From assembly GCA_025201765.1 (NCBI GenBank), contig MU623373.1, positions 186,001 through 250,000 of the forward strand: DNA of 64,000 nucleotides. The letters are read 5' to 3'. The first letter of the stretch is position 1; every line of letters begins with the position of its first letter. A program made the position numbers and the translations under genes. The DNA is from Daldinia sp. FL1419. Its lineage: Eukaryota > Ascomycota > Sordariomycetes > Xylariales > Hypoxylaceae. Under the pieces are notes generated by a model, which saw only the letters and a program-made list of their open reading frames with translations, searched no databases and was not told the origin of the DNA. Below, piece by piece: positions 45,873 to 58,606 of the stretch.

Positions 45873-46592
45873 CTTGGACGCTTGGACGGTTTGGATTGCT
45901 GGTTGCTGGTCTTCCTGCACCTAACTGCTCCCTTATACCCTTTTGGTACCCTCCTCTTCTGTCTGTAGTACCTCTCCTGTGCGCGCGCCTCTGATGTATG
46001 CCAAATGTACGTGTGTATTCTAGTCCATGTCTACCTACATTGCCTAGTCTACATACATCACACATAACATACACTACCTATACATGTATGTACGTATGTA
46101 TGTGTTCTCTTCGTGTGCTGAACCCCCACTCCCCCCTTCTCTCTGGGATCTGATCCCCTTGTTCCTCTCGTCTCGGCTACGCATAGTCACGTACGTACAT
46201 ACATACATCCATACTTCCTTACATCCCATATATACATAAAATACAATACGTACGTACGTATGTACATCAGCCCCCCTACACACCATACCGTACATACCCT
46301 GACGTGCAGATTATAGAAAAAAAAAAAGAAAAAAAGAACTGGCAGACAAGGCGGTACACAACAGGTAGCTTAGCTCTCTGGCTGGGCCACGCCCACCGTT
46401 CGAGGCGCTGGAACCAGACCAGATAGGTCCCGTCCCCGTCTCCGTTCACGTCCACGAACCACGAACCCCCGTCCCCTGCCAGCCCTAGGTCGGGTTTCGT
46501 GACTTGGCCCCCCCTTACGCAGCACCTTGGAATCGGCGTGCCCCTGCTCAGATCGCGCCCCCATAAAAAATTGCAAATTAAAATCAAATCAA

Positions 46593-49500
46593 ATGGCAGA
46601 GGCACAACAGGAACAGCCACAGGCTCATCAACCTCAGCCTGAACCCGTCTTTGCCGCCGCTGAAGAACTAGCCCATGCCCTCCCACATCAATCGCGGGAC
46701 AAGTCTCCATTATCACAAGCTACTCAAGAGCAGGAAAATATCCAAGGGGCGCAGGGGCAGGTACAGGTACGGGTAGAGGCACAGGCACAGGCAGAGCCGG
46801 ATGCCCAAGATTTTGATCACGCACACGCACGCGCACGCGCACCAACTCCAAACTTACACTCTGCAAATAATGCAACGACGACAGTAGCCGCCGCCCACGC
46901 GCAGGAGCAGGAGTGGGCACGAGAAAAGGAACAGGAAAAGGAACAAGAACGCGAGCAGGGACACCAGCTTCTTCCGGATCACTCCCCCACCGACGGCGTT
47001 AAACTAACCTCGACACCAACTTCGATATCCACACTAGCGACAGCCTCACCCGCAGCTGATCCAGTCGTGACCATCTTCACTGCTGACCAGAATACTCTAT
47101 CTTCGGCGGCCGCCGCCATCAACGGCGCTCTGCCCGAAGAGCAAGAGCAGGAGTCACACCAGCAGCAACACCAGCAGCAAGACGCTGTTGTGCCCTCGCC
47201 GGAAGTCATGTCGAACAACCCGCCTCACCATCCACAGGGGCCGCCTCGACAGCCCAATAGCTACCCGAACCCTACAGCATACGCGACGCCTGCAATGGCG
47301 ACTACACATTATGGATATGCGACCCCGGTAGGTCAAGGACCAGACGCATACCGGGCGAGTGCAAGCGTTCCTAGTAACGCTATGGCATTACCAAGCATGC
47401 GCACGTTTGATCCGGCTCAGCAGCAAGCCCAGCAACAGCAGCACATGGCGATGGCGATACCTATGAACCCTGTCCCATCAGTCCCCTCGATGTCGGCCCA
47501 ACAGCACATGTCTTATTTCACACAACAACCTGTACCTATGACTGCGAACAACCCATACGCCCTACCCCCCGAAGCACTAAGACCACAATATGCCCTACCT
47601 CCAAGCGGGCCAGGTAGTGTGCTAGGTGGTCGACATAAGAAGGTAATTGGAATAATGTTATCCCCCTTTAGGATTGTTCTCGTTTAATTGGCAACTGACC
47701 TGGTGATGTTTGTGTGCCACCGTAGGAAATAAAGCGTCGAACCAAAACAGGCTGTCTGACGTGCCGAAAGAGACGTATAAAGGTATGTGTATTCTATTAT
47801 CTCATAATGATGAATTTACCTCAGTTTCTTTTCCTTCCTCCTTTCAATATGCACATGAGGGTTGCGTTATGAAACGAGAAATAGAACGACGAAATCATGG
47901 GATTGATTGTGGGTAGAAGATACGAATAAAGGAGAAAAATGGGCGAAGATGCATTAGGGACCTAAAGATGTCTGAGGACGGTTTTTTTGGGGGTCTTTTT
48001 TTTTTGGATAATTGTCAATGGGTCAATTTTCACACTCGAATTGGGGTTTCGCTTAAAGAGAAAAGGGAGCTACGAACAAGCGAGCAAAGCAAAAGCGAGC
48101 AAGTGCAAGCAAGCAAGCAATACATCGCGCCAGTGCCCGAGTAACCTTAAAACAATTCTTAGGTCCTGTCTAGGCGAACAAAAAACCCCCCCTCCCTGGA
48201 TCCAAAATTTTAACATTTGTCAATCGCCGGGAGCTACCCCCGGAAACTTCTAAAAAAGCAAGAGCTTTCCCCTCCTTTTAAAGTTTCTAGGTGGTCGATC
48301 CCGAGCCCCAAAACTCTAAGAGCTCTAGGGTAGCTCAAAGTTTATAGCTCAGCTCAAATAGCTAAGAGCTTTGCTTGTATTTTCGACCTTTTTTTATTTT
48401 CCCCACCTTTGATTTTATGTAACCTCTTTTTTCTTCTTTTATAAAAAACGTCATTTCTGAAGCAAACAATTACCTCCTAGTGGTTCCATGTGCACTGTTT
48501 GTTCTTTTATTTGATGATTGATTTTAGTTTTGGTTATGCGTGTGCATTTATACAATATTTACCATTACAACTGAGTTCGGTTGCTAAATATCAATTTACA
48601 TTCTACAGTGCGACGAGCAGCACCCAGTCTGCAAAAACTGTCAGAAATCCAAACGCGAGTGTCTGGGTTACGATCCGATATTTAAGAACCAACAACAGCA
48701 GCATCACACCAATATCCGACCAGCTCCTAATAACTCGTCGGCCTCCTCTTCTACCGTACCGTCAAGCCGACCTCCCACCTCTTCCACACCCGTGTCTGGT
48801 AGTGCGCAAGCCCAGACTTCTTATACTGCTACCCTCCCCCCGGTAATATCTAATACCACTCCTACTACCGCACCATTCACTGGAAACCTGACAGCCGCGG
48901 GAACAGCTGCGTCGTCGGTCAAGAGCGAGCCCGCTCTTGAGTACCCAGCCGCTATCGATCCTACTTTAGAGACTGTATTGACCACCACGAGTACGTCGCC
49001 TTCTCATTTCCAAGCCACCACACCCATTACCCCAATTCTTCCTCATAGCCCGTTTGGTATATCCCATCTTAGAGGTGGTCCTCCGTTTGTCCCCTTGTAT
49101 CTCACCGCTTCGCATTCTTTGGTCCCTCCTTTTCGGCAACAGACATCGGCTTACTCTGGTTTCCAGCAAGGAAGATGAAAGTCCACGAGCTCGTAGGACT
49201 GACCGGCACTGTCCCCCCGACCCTCGAGTCACCTCTCACCAACGATAAGCTGGCTGATGTAAGGGACCTGTATGACCAGGTTTACGCTCCCGGCCTTGAG
49301 AAGTTCTTTGAGACGGAGTGGTACACGAAGCCTCAAGGTGTTAGTGCCTTGATGTCTAACACGGCTGTCAATGAGATGTTGGCAGGCTTTTTACAGTCTA
49401 TGGCCAAGACGGATGCTAATGATGTTGCTGGGATGCAATATTCGGCGAACCTCGAGTTCCGAGTGGTTTGGGATTTGACCACATTAGTATACATATCGGA

Positions 49501-50032
49501 ATACAAGATTAACACTGGGGAGCATTTACCACTCCCAGACGATGGATCCGAAGCACGGAATCGAGTAGCGGTATTCGAGGCGTTGTTATCAGGCGAGCAC
49601 CTTGACCAGAACCTTCTTCACCCACCCCCTGCGAGCGCCGATATACGACTTCACCGAGTCAGGGAATTCAAGTTCTGGTATCTCCTTGCCGAATTTCTCC
49701 GTGTGAGAGACCAACCCGGTGTAGATGCGACGCGCCAACGCGATTATTTTCTCGGCCAGTTGCGCGAGCTGCTGGATGGACGCGAAAACCGAGATGTTCT
49801 TTATTCCCTTGCCGTTATTCGTGCACTTGCGCCGAACTTCCCTCCGGATTTTGAGAGTACCTTGCCTCCGCATCTTGACGAAACGGATCCCAAAAGCAAG
49901 CTAGCTGTGGCTCGTAAATTTATACAAGACGAGTCTCAGGTTACTGGGGGCACTACCAACGTCGTTCGTCGTTTCTCGGAGCTTGCGGTCAGGGCCTTTA
50001 TCGCTCCTGGGAGCAATATTACCCGGAGATAA
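46593..50032 (+). CDS. Zn(II)2Cys6 transcription factor
   Basis: Exons 46593-47642, 47726-47782, 48609-48990 and 49167-50032 join in phase to 784 aa. Residues 1-350 are Gln/Glu/Pro-rich (EQEWAREKEQEKEQ, QQAQQQQHMA), probably an activation or interaction region. The zinc cluster is complete: C360-x2-C363-x6-C370-x6-C377-x2-C380-x6-C387, with the basic RKRRIK stretch. The C-terminal ~300 residues (KMKVHELVGLTG onward) are a helical regulatory domain. Introns are 83, 826 and 176 bp; the 826-bp one splits the cluster between K369 and C370 and is by far the longest in the window. The third intron removes 176 bp that would end the frame. An internal cluster position is unusual; targets cannot be predicted. 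Confidence 0.9.
47783..48608 (+). other. 826-bp intron within the zinc-cluster coding region
   Basis: Donor GTATGT and acceptor TCTACAG. It contains T-rich runs near 47996, GAGCAAGCAAG-type repeats near 48080-48120 and a segment bounded by imperfect inverted AAGCAAGAGCTTT-like ends (about 48257-48379). The length is 8-15 times that of the other introns. Confidence 0.7.
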
Positions 50033-51816
50033 ACTCCACTACGCAATTATCCTTATTACAGTAACGATGTATTAATATGCAGGTGGGGGATTAAGCAGAT
50101 TTTTTTTGTAGCACCTGAGAACACGGAGTGTAGAGGGTAGCGTTTCCTCTTCGTTCTGTATCTAACCCCTTCGATTATCGACTTTTTCCTTTCCCTGCCT
50201 GTATCACCTTTGGGATGTGCTACGGGTAGTAGTGGATTGTCTAGTCGAGGAATTGTAGCGACTAGGACCGAAGAAGGGATGGGTTTAATCGGCGTTGCGG
50301 CATGCTACGAAGCACCCCCCAAAATGAGACTACGTTTACGTCTTCTTTTAGTCACCGAATACGATGTACGATTAAGTGTTGAAGGAGCGTCTGCGACAAA
50401 AGGTGACGGTAGGGCAAAGGGTGTTGCCTCTTTTTATTCTCAATGAGATGTAGCAGGTAAATTTTCGACGTCTATGGCGGGTATTTGTTGATAGTAAGGA
50501 GGGCAACAGAGCAAGAGATATTAGGTACGAGATTCGGAACAGACTTCTTCCAGATGTACGAGGTAAAAGTTCTCATGTTGGGCTGCGCATTCCTTCGTGA
50601 AGCGGGCTCATTCGGACGGGTAGCTATAGAAAGCTTTCGACTAACGCGGCATCATAGAACTTACACGGTAGATAAAAAGAGATGGATTTTATAAATAGGT
50701 AGTTGTGATGTGTGGTATATAGGATTCGATGGAATGTCCCGACGAAGTGCGGCGCGAAAATACCCATGCGAACTGATTCAAAATGGACACAAGATACCAA
50801 TGATCAAGAGTATATTTCAAATGATTCTATAAATGTCAGCATATGTCCCTTGAAAGGTGATATCGCAGATTGCTATCGATATTTCGGGGAAATGAGCGAC
50901 GTGTAGATTTAATTCCATACCTGACGTCGAAGTTTGCTATGAGGTATTCAGGAGCCAGCCATTTCGACGTCTAACCGAATAGTATGGGTTGGCCAGTAAA
51001 TTACAATCTACAGGATAATAAACTAAGATTTTCGAGGGCCTTATTGTTTAGCTTCACTATAATTGCCCCTTTATAAACTGCGGGAGGTAGCAGATAAAAG
51101 CCCCTTATTGAAGCCGAGTGTCGTGATATTCGGCAATCTATTGCTGAAGCTAGCTAGGGTTGGAGAATTCCCATATTTTCTGACAGTTATTATGATACGT
51201 AAGGCAAAGCAATTGTAGCAATGTGTACCTTTGACGTATAAGAATAGCAAAGTCTCCGGCTAGACGATGGAAGGAATATCCGGTATCTGTCGTGGAGAAG
51301 CTCGATTGCAAAATGTATTTTGTATTTGGATCTAGGACTAACTACGACAAGCAGACTACGGTGAACCAAACTATACTGACACAGACATGTCACAAATACT
51401 ATTTCCATCACGTTTGTGGATAATTATGTTTAGGTAGAAAATGCGCATGGGTTGCTTCTATTTTCTATCCAGATCCGGTTGACGGATATTGTTCAGCTTT
51501 TTTCTTTTAGCTGCATGAACCTTAGTCGACTATTTCCTCGGTCTTTCAAATCTCAAACGCCATGAGGGGAATCATGTCATAGATCAAAATGCCAACGCCG
51601 TTTTTGTTGAAAAAAATGACCCGCCGGCACTCCTGGCCCTTTTTGATTCCTCATGCCCTTATTTCCCCAATGCCAGTTAATGCGTAGACTCATGCTTGTT
51701 GAAACACAGACCAACCCCACGTAGTTGAGGGGATTAAGCGAGTTATATATGAACTCGACTGTAGACGCACAATGTTGACGATCGTGCGTGTTGATAATTG
51801 ATGTACATGGCTAAAA
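50033..51816. other. Intergenic between convergent genes
   Basis: 1.8 kb with no supportable gene. The open frames at 50210-50446 and 50485-50694 (+) lack family or splice support. Confidence 0.55.
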
Positions 51817-53279
51817 TTAGTATCGGTAGCTGTAGAATTTTATTAGTAAGACTAACAAATACCTTTTGGGGGAAAGGGGGAACATACTGGTCGCTCTTGA
51901 AGGGACCCTCAAGCTCTAATCCAAGGTACTCGCCTTGTACCTTGGTAAGGGTAGTGAGCTCGGCGTTGACGTGAGAAAGGTGTAGTCTGGCGACTTCTTC
52001 GTCGAGGACCTTGGGTAGCACATAAACACCAACGGGAAGCTTCTCGGTCTTGGCGAAAGCAGCATACTTCTGACCGAAAGCCTTGTCTTGAGCCTTGAAC
52101 AACATGATTTGAGCTAGAACCTGGTTGCTGAAAGAGCAAGACATGACGAAAGATGAGTGACCGGTCGCACAACCAAGGTTGACCAATCGGCCTTCAGCCA
52201 AAAGGATGATGTGTCGGCCGTTGGCCATGAGGAAGCGGTCCACCTGAGGCTTGATGTTCTGGACGCTCTTGGCGTTCTTCTTCAACCAAGCGACATCAAT
52301 CTCGATATCGAAGTGGCCAATGTCTGGGTAACGGTTAGTGATCATTAATTTGGAGTTATCGGTATAATGTATACATACTGCAAACGATGGCATCGTTGGG
52401 CATGGCCTCGAAGTGAGAGCCAACCAGGATATCTCGGCAACCAGTGGTGGTGACGAAGATCTGGCCAATGGGGGCGGCCTTCTCCATGGTGGTAACCTGG
52501 AAACCAGCCATAGCAGCTTGGAGGGCATTGATAGGGTCAACCTCAGTAACGAGGACGCGGGCACCCATTCCGTGGAGAGCCATGGCACAACCCTTACCGA
52601 CATCACCGAAGCCAGCAACGACGGCAATCTTACCAGCAATCATGACATCGGTAGCACGCTTGATACCGTCGATTAGAGACTCACGGCAACCGTAAAGGTT
52701 GTCAAACTTGCTCTTGGTGACACTGTCGTTGACGTTGATGGCAGGGACTAGGAGGGTGTTGTTCTTGAGCATTCGGTACAGGTGGTGGACACCGGTGGTG
52801 GTCTCCTCGGAGACACCGTAGCAGTCCTTGAGCATGTCAGGATACTTGTCGTGAACAAGGTGGGTCAAGTCACCACCGTCGTCCAAGATCAAGTTAAGCT
52901 TCTTGCCATCCTTGAAAGCGAGCAGTTGCTGTTCCAAGCACCAGTTGTATTCTTCTTCAGTCTCGCCCTTCCAGGCAAAGACAGGAACACCGGCAGCAGC
53001 AATAGCGGCGGCGGCGTGGTCCTGAGTGGAGAAGATGTTGCAGGAGGTCCAGGTAACCTCAGCACCAAGAGATGTTAAGGTCTCAATCAAGACGGCGGTC
53101 TGGATAGTCATGTGCAGGCAACCAGCAATACGGGCACCGGCAAGAGGTTGGTCAGCGGCATACTTCTTTCGAATAGCCATCAGACCGGGCATCTCGTTCT
53201 CCGCGAGCTCGATTTCCTTGCGGCCAAAGGCGGCAAGAGAGAGGTCGGCGACCTTGAACTTGCTGGCGGGGGCGGCCAT
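51817..53279 (-). CDS. SAH1: S-adenosylhomocysteine hydrolase
   Basis: Minus-strand exons 52379-53279, 51888-52323 and 51817-51829 encode 449 aa, the same length as yeast Sah1. The NAD-binding motif GFGDVGKG is present, as are the substrate-binding LHMTIQTAVLIETL and the signature segment GCRESLIDGIKRATDVMIAGK. The enzyme cleaves S-adenosylhomocysteine to adenosine and homocysteine, which removes the inhibitor of cellular methyltransferases. The last exon has only 13 nt and supplies the last codons of the invariant SDHYRY end. Introns are 55 and 58 bp. Without the two splices the protein would end in false tails at 52356 and 51743. Confidence 0.97.
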
Positions 53280-54603
53280 CTCTATATGATGTTAGCAACC
53301 GTGCTAAAGTACCATCGTAGGGTCTGCCATGGACTTGACTATAGGTAGGAAGACGTACTGAGATAATTGATTCAGATGAGGGGCGGTGAAGGGGAATGAG
53401 CAGGCGGGAAGAACGGATGTTCTACGTAAGACAAATGTTAGCGAGTATAACTCGAGGAAGGTGACTCTTGGTAATCGTATGCAGATATGTATCACTCTGA
53501 TCGAGGGAGATGTAGGACTCACAGGTAGTACCCGAGGGGAATATTGATAAGGAGAAACTGGAATGGTGAGAAAAGGGAGAGATGAGGAGAAGAAGGGAAA
53601 GAAATGGACGGAGGAGAAAGATACCCTAAAATACCTAAAATACCTAAAATACTGTGAAGTACGGACCCGTACCTGCAAATAAGCTAAAGGTACCTAAGCT
53701 ACTACCTCAGCTGCTAATCTGTCCAGTGGTAGGTTGAAAAATGTCTTAGGTTAGAGCGTTAGAGCCTTTAGAAGTAAGATCGAGAGGGAAGTACCTCCTG
53801 TAACTATGCTATAAGGTTATGTACCTCATAAGGTAGGGTCCTAGATAGGTTCAGATAGGCTAGGTACGGATCTAGTGGAGGAAGGAAGGACGGTGGGCTA
53901 GGTATTTTGGATTTTTTCTCTATCAGCTCTCCGGGTCTACCCCTCAGCCCCTCTTTCTCAAAAAGTCTACTGGGAAATCGTGGAAACCATGGACGATTGG
54001 GGGCCATTGAGTGGTTGGCTACTCATCGCTGACATTAACGCTAAGCTTATCTCGGACTAGATGATTTGGTCCCTGAAAAAATGCCCCTCATCCCGCCTCA
54101 TCCATCCACTCGGCAAATCTTTTTACGTGCGCTGTTGGAATCTTTAGTAACTCCGGGCAGTACATATTAGGTACCTCTAAATAATACTCGTACTCCTTCG
54201 TACCTATCTTTTAATAGGTCCGTCTATCTCCCAAGTACGCCCACATATTCCACGTCTTCCGCATCTTTCACCACTCCTCATAGTGCTTAGATAACTCTTG
54301 ACAGCGCAAATGGATTCGACCCTCAAGGTAGAATCCCACGTAGGATTGGTGGAGTAAGACATACCAACGTCGGTGGCGTTACGTCTGCTTCCTATAACCA
54401 GCTCTGGATAGCTACGACAATCACAAATTTGTTGGGAATATTACAATCGAAAACTGGCAAGTTGGCAGACAATATGAAGTGAATAAGAGTGAATATGCAT
54501 GTATCTTTGGGTACGAAACGGTTACAAGTACCTGGTGGTGGATATAATGCCCGTCTGAATTTGATCAACTAAATCTTCGGCACTATTCTCAAAATAGCAA
54601 GGC

Positions 54604-54635
<32 letters not shown>

Positions 54636-55064
54636 CTCTAAAGGTTGAGGCCGTTCGTATCGGTCGAGTATGTACTTGCACCAAAACCTTGTAAACCGGC
54701 CCGGAAGGGGGAAACGTGAGTTATCGGCCGTGAAAACATCGGCCGTGAAAGCTCGGAGACATTATGGTCTCCAAATCCCTGTTTAAGTTACTTCAGCGAA
54801 GGCATATTAATGCTTACGTTAGCATCCTACGGATGTCCCAACAGGGTAATCATTATGCTTCCCTTGATTTCAGCTGCATGTGTTTTGGTTTCTTATGCTG
54901 CGCAGGGGCTTTGAGCTCTGTTCTACGGGAAATCAAATAGAGAATTAGAATGACTCGATAGATTCAATTCTACAGACCCTAAGTAGAAACCCTAAAACGC
55001 CTCCGGACGCCGGGCCACATGCATCTATATCAATTACCCCTTCCTTGTCCCCTTTTTATACCCT
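53280..55064. other. Intergenic upstream of SAH1 and downstream of eIF3h
   Basis: 1.8 kb with no gene. It includes three ACCTAAAAT direct repeats near 53627-53651, TACCTA-type motifs at 53680-53860 and 54170, and a 27-T run. Confidence 0.6.
54604..54630. repeat. Poly-T run of 27
   Basis: The longest homopolymer of the window; length should be treated with caution because sequencing slips in such tracts. Confidence 0.9.
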
Positions 55065-56317
55065 TTACTCGGGAAGAAGATTGCCTCTGACGGCGAACAT
55101 CTTAGCACTGACGTTGGCTGTGAACCCGTCTATTTGCTTGCTGTACTGCTCGACCTGTTTGGCATTCAGCATACCCTCCAATCGGCTAGGCTCCTGGGGA
55201 AGCTTGAAGATTCTTTGCCATTCATCTTCTGGAAGTGGTTGCTGCTTAGCCGCAACGCGTGCTGCGTTCTCTGCCTTTCGCTTCGTCTGCCACGCCGTTA
55301 TCTTAGCTTGCTCGCGAGCAAGTTGCCTCTGGTAGTACTGGTGGTTGTTCAGCTCAGTGTAATGAGACTCGATGCTGTCCAGCAGAAGATCACATGTCTT
55401 CTCAAGGAAGGGATCTATCGAGAGATCGAGAATATCGGCTGACGGATGAAGCGGCATCTTGACAGGATCACCTCGTAGGTCGGAGAGGGATGTGGGCATC
55501 GTTACATCCGTCTCAAGAGCGGCGGAAGGCAGTTGGTGGAGGTAAGAAGTTAGGAGATGCGAGTTGTGGACGTGAATAGGGAATTCGACAATGATGTCCT
55601 TGAAAGAGAGTTTCGACTTTTGTAGGCTGTTATATGTTAGCATCTAACCCTTCGTTTAGCTGTCGCTGTAATCTAACCTCTCAGTTGTAAATTTTCCCTC
55701 CTTAAATGCCGTCATGAAGTTCTGGGTTAACTTGAACGCGCGAAGACTAAGTGCGCCCTGCGAGCTGCGGCTGACGTCGTGAACTAGAGCTACGGTCCGG
55801 TCGTTCTCACGTTGATAGTGGTACTGGTTCTCGATGAAACTAGAATTAACGAAGTTGCCCATGGTAGCACTCGTATACCACCCAACGTTGTTGGCATCCA
55901 CGTTAACCTCCTTCAGATGTCGGATCATATCATTCTGGTAGATTATATTCGCCTTGGCGCGCGGCGCTGCGGCGGCAAGGGCGGACGCGTCGTTCTGGTG
56001 GCCACCCTCGACGCTCGCGAGGTCAACTGTAGGGAAGGGGAACGTATTGGTGATCTCGAGGATACCATCCTTGTCCATACCAACGATGGAACCAGTAGCA
56101 GTCGAAGGGAAGCTGTTCGAGCAGTGCTTCACTATCTTCATAACCACCTATATGCCACATAGTAATTAGCAATCGGCGCCTCGTTTTATAGGTTGACCTA
56201 AACTTAGATGGAGGGGTAAAACGTATGGAGAGAGTGGTGAAGAAGTAATTTGATACTACTAACCAGAGATTCAACTTGAACCGTCTTGAACGGCGCATCC
56301 TTTAAAGAGTCGGCCAT
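55065..56317 (-). CDS. Translation initiation factor eIF3 subunit h
   Basis: Minus-strand exons 56264-56317, 55678-56147 and 55065-55626 encode 361 aa, the usual length. Introns are 116 and 51 bp, in phase. The MPN domain begins with VVMKIVKHCSNSFPSTATGSIVGMD and contains ENQYHYQRENDRTVALVHD; the JAMM metal residues seen in MPN+ peptidases are not evident, as expected of eIF3h. The C-terminal part (FLEKTCDLLLDSIESHYTEL ... REQAKITAWQTKRK) is the helical bundle that anchors it in the eIF3 core. The start at 56317 gives MADSLKDAPFKTVQVESL, which fits the conserved N-terminus. Confidence 0.94.
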
Positions 56318-57867
56318 GATCGCGAATTGCTTTGGTGGATAATTATTCGCGTCTTATGCCGTACGTGCGGAAAGGGGTAGAATCGAAATCGGTCGTTGCA
56401 AGTGACGAAGTTGCGAATCTGGTTAAGAATTTGAGGTTTTAGTGGGATGGCAATTCTTGTGGGTTACAAAATGAGAAAAATGGGTCCAGATCTTCACTGC
56501 CAGACAACTTTGTACCTAGACTCTTACCAGCTGATTACACTAACACTTACCTATACTTACACCTAACTACCATTAACTTCAACTGCAAGTTTAATATCTA
56601 ATATACAATATAGAAAAGTTACAGAAATATCCAATGCTATATAATACCAGTATTTTGATTTTAGATATTAAATGAAATCATTAAGTGTTGTATAATACAT
56701 CTTTGAAATTGAGCGCACGTTAAGGACGGATATTTAATGTAGGTAGGTACCTATGCAAATTATTCTATTGCCCAGTTCAAGTTGTTGCTGCCAGCTGGGC
56801 GGCACCTGTAAGTACTAATATCTAGGTTAGTACGTGCCTGAATTTGGGGAAGGAAGCCAGGAAACGGCGAAACGTTATGCCATTTTGTTTTGAATCTGTC
56901 TTTTTGGAGGTATCTATGTACCTAGGTACTGGCATTCGATTGGAAAAGTCGGGATCGGGGTTATATAACCGAGATGAGTACTTAGGTACCCCCGCATTTC
57001 CCGGTATCTTGATTAACCTAAAACAGTTGAATAACGTAAAGAAATAACTTGGATATGCAATTAAAGGCTTTACCCCTTGCTCTTAAGAAAGACGCTGGCG
57101 TCGGCGTCAATGCTCAGTTGCTGATGAAGTGACAAACATCCCACCCTGGAACCCCCACGCCATGTTGTCATTTTCCATGTCGACATTCCACAAAAAAACA
57201 TATTTAAAGAGCCTCAAAGCAACGTCGTCCACTTTCCATGATTTATACTCTTTGCCATCTGTTAGTAGTGTTTCATCCGTATGCGATGAATGTAGGATGA
57301 GGCTTATCGTCAACATGCCTACGTTGCTCTCTCATAATCACACTAACAACACTAACAACACTACAACCAAGGTGGATTAAAGCATCACCACTTGAATCCT
57401 AAAGATATAAGGACACAAGGGACGCAGGGGACACGCCATAACACCCACTGGGATTCGACTAGCCGTGGACAGCGACTATGTTAGCTCTCTTTTCGCCACC
57501 GGGAGAGAGACCAATGTTGATCCTATCTATCATGGGTCAATTCTCGATTGGGAGAGGGAAGCTAGAGTTCCGATGTACGGAAACATATATCTCTCTTTTT
57601 TCTTTTCTTTTCTCTTGGGGATCCTATCTTAAGACGCCTTACGCCGGATGTCTATCATCTCTATCTATCACTGTCTTACACGACAGTTGATAACCCATAC
57701 CTTTACCGGAAAAGTCACAAGCAAAAAAAAAAAAGAAAAGCAAACGCCGGATAGGACCCGCCAACCGCGGACTCCTCCCATTCGCCAAACCCGGTCGCCT
57801 CTATCTCAGACACGAGGGACGAACCATGCCGGGCCATCACCGTGCAGTCTAGTGTAACCCTACGTCT
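56318..57867. other. Intergenic
   Basis: 1.5 kb without a supportable gene. TAGGTACCTA motifs occur at 56741-56755 and 56915-56990; ACTAACAAC occurs three times near 57342-57362. Confidence 0.55.
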
Positions 57868-58606
57868 TCATTCCCAGTCAATAATTTCCCAGCTTTTCAC
57901 GTCATCCCGGATGATAAGCCTATGTCGGTCGATTTTCCAATGCGAGTACAACGACCGGGTGGCCGCCGCTGCTTTGCGATGTCCACGTCCGACTCCTCCT
58001 TTGACTGCTTCTTCCTGCGACCTCCATACACAGGTAGCAAGGTTTCTGCCGTCCTTATCAGGATGCCCGAACCAATATCTAGAGTGTGTCAGTACACGTC
58101 TTCCGCGCGACCCTTGACGGAACGGATACCTACTTGAGAAAACCACCACTGGCTATCGCCTCCGCGTGTGCTACCTTGTCTAGGGCCCCCAGATCCTCGT
58201 ACACAGTTGTAGGGGGAATCTGCGACCGGAAAGCTACGATGAAGAAGGAAGTTTCCTTCCATTTGTGGCCGCGATCTTGCACGAGTCGTGTTAATTCCTC
58301 GATGATCTCAATCCAGTTAAAAGTTTCGGCATAGGGTGAGGTGGCATAGTCTGGTCGCAAGCTTCTCATGCGAGTGAGCGCTTGAGCAAGCAATGCGTTC
58401 TCTGGGTCAAGAGTTCTAAGGTCGAGGAGGTGCTCTTGCTCCGTATATGGCGATTGGACTAGGAAGTGACCGTCGCGTATAGATACGTCGGCGCTATCAC
58501 TCAAAGGTTCCGCAATCTCCTGCGTCGAAACCTCTAGCGGTTCTTTCTCCCGAACAATATTGGAGGGCAACTCGGCGAGGTGTGGTAGCACCTGGTCTAC
58601 GGCCAT
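57868..58606 (-). CDS. UPF0643 family protein
   Basis: Minus-strand exons 58134-58606 and 57868-58078 encode 227 aa; the 55-bp intron (GTAGGT...CTAG) restores GGFLKYWFGHPDKDGRNLATCVWRS. The blocks SPYAETFNWIEIIEELTRL, NLATCVW and RKAAAATRSLYSHWKIDRHRL match the fungal UPF0643 family (fission yeast SPBPB2B2.08) as I remember it. No biochemical role is known to me. The N-terminal ~45 residues are acidic and variable. Confidence 0.82.

Larger units (their letters stand above)
39789..46592. other. Long gene-free interval upstream of the transcription factor
   Basis: 6.8 kb without a supportable gene. It holds several poly-A/T runs (42711, 43460, 44392), the repeats listed separately, and dense TAGGTA/TACCTA motifs at 44820-44900 and 45480-45520. 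Open frames here are short, low-complexity or contained in repeats. The region may include a long leader, upstream exons or regulatory sequence of the gene at 46593. Confidence 0.55.

Noticed and set aside
45748..46074. Open frames on both strands around the CTTGCAGGA repeat
   Set aside because: They arise from the tandem repeats, overlap one another and show no conserved motif.
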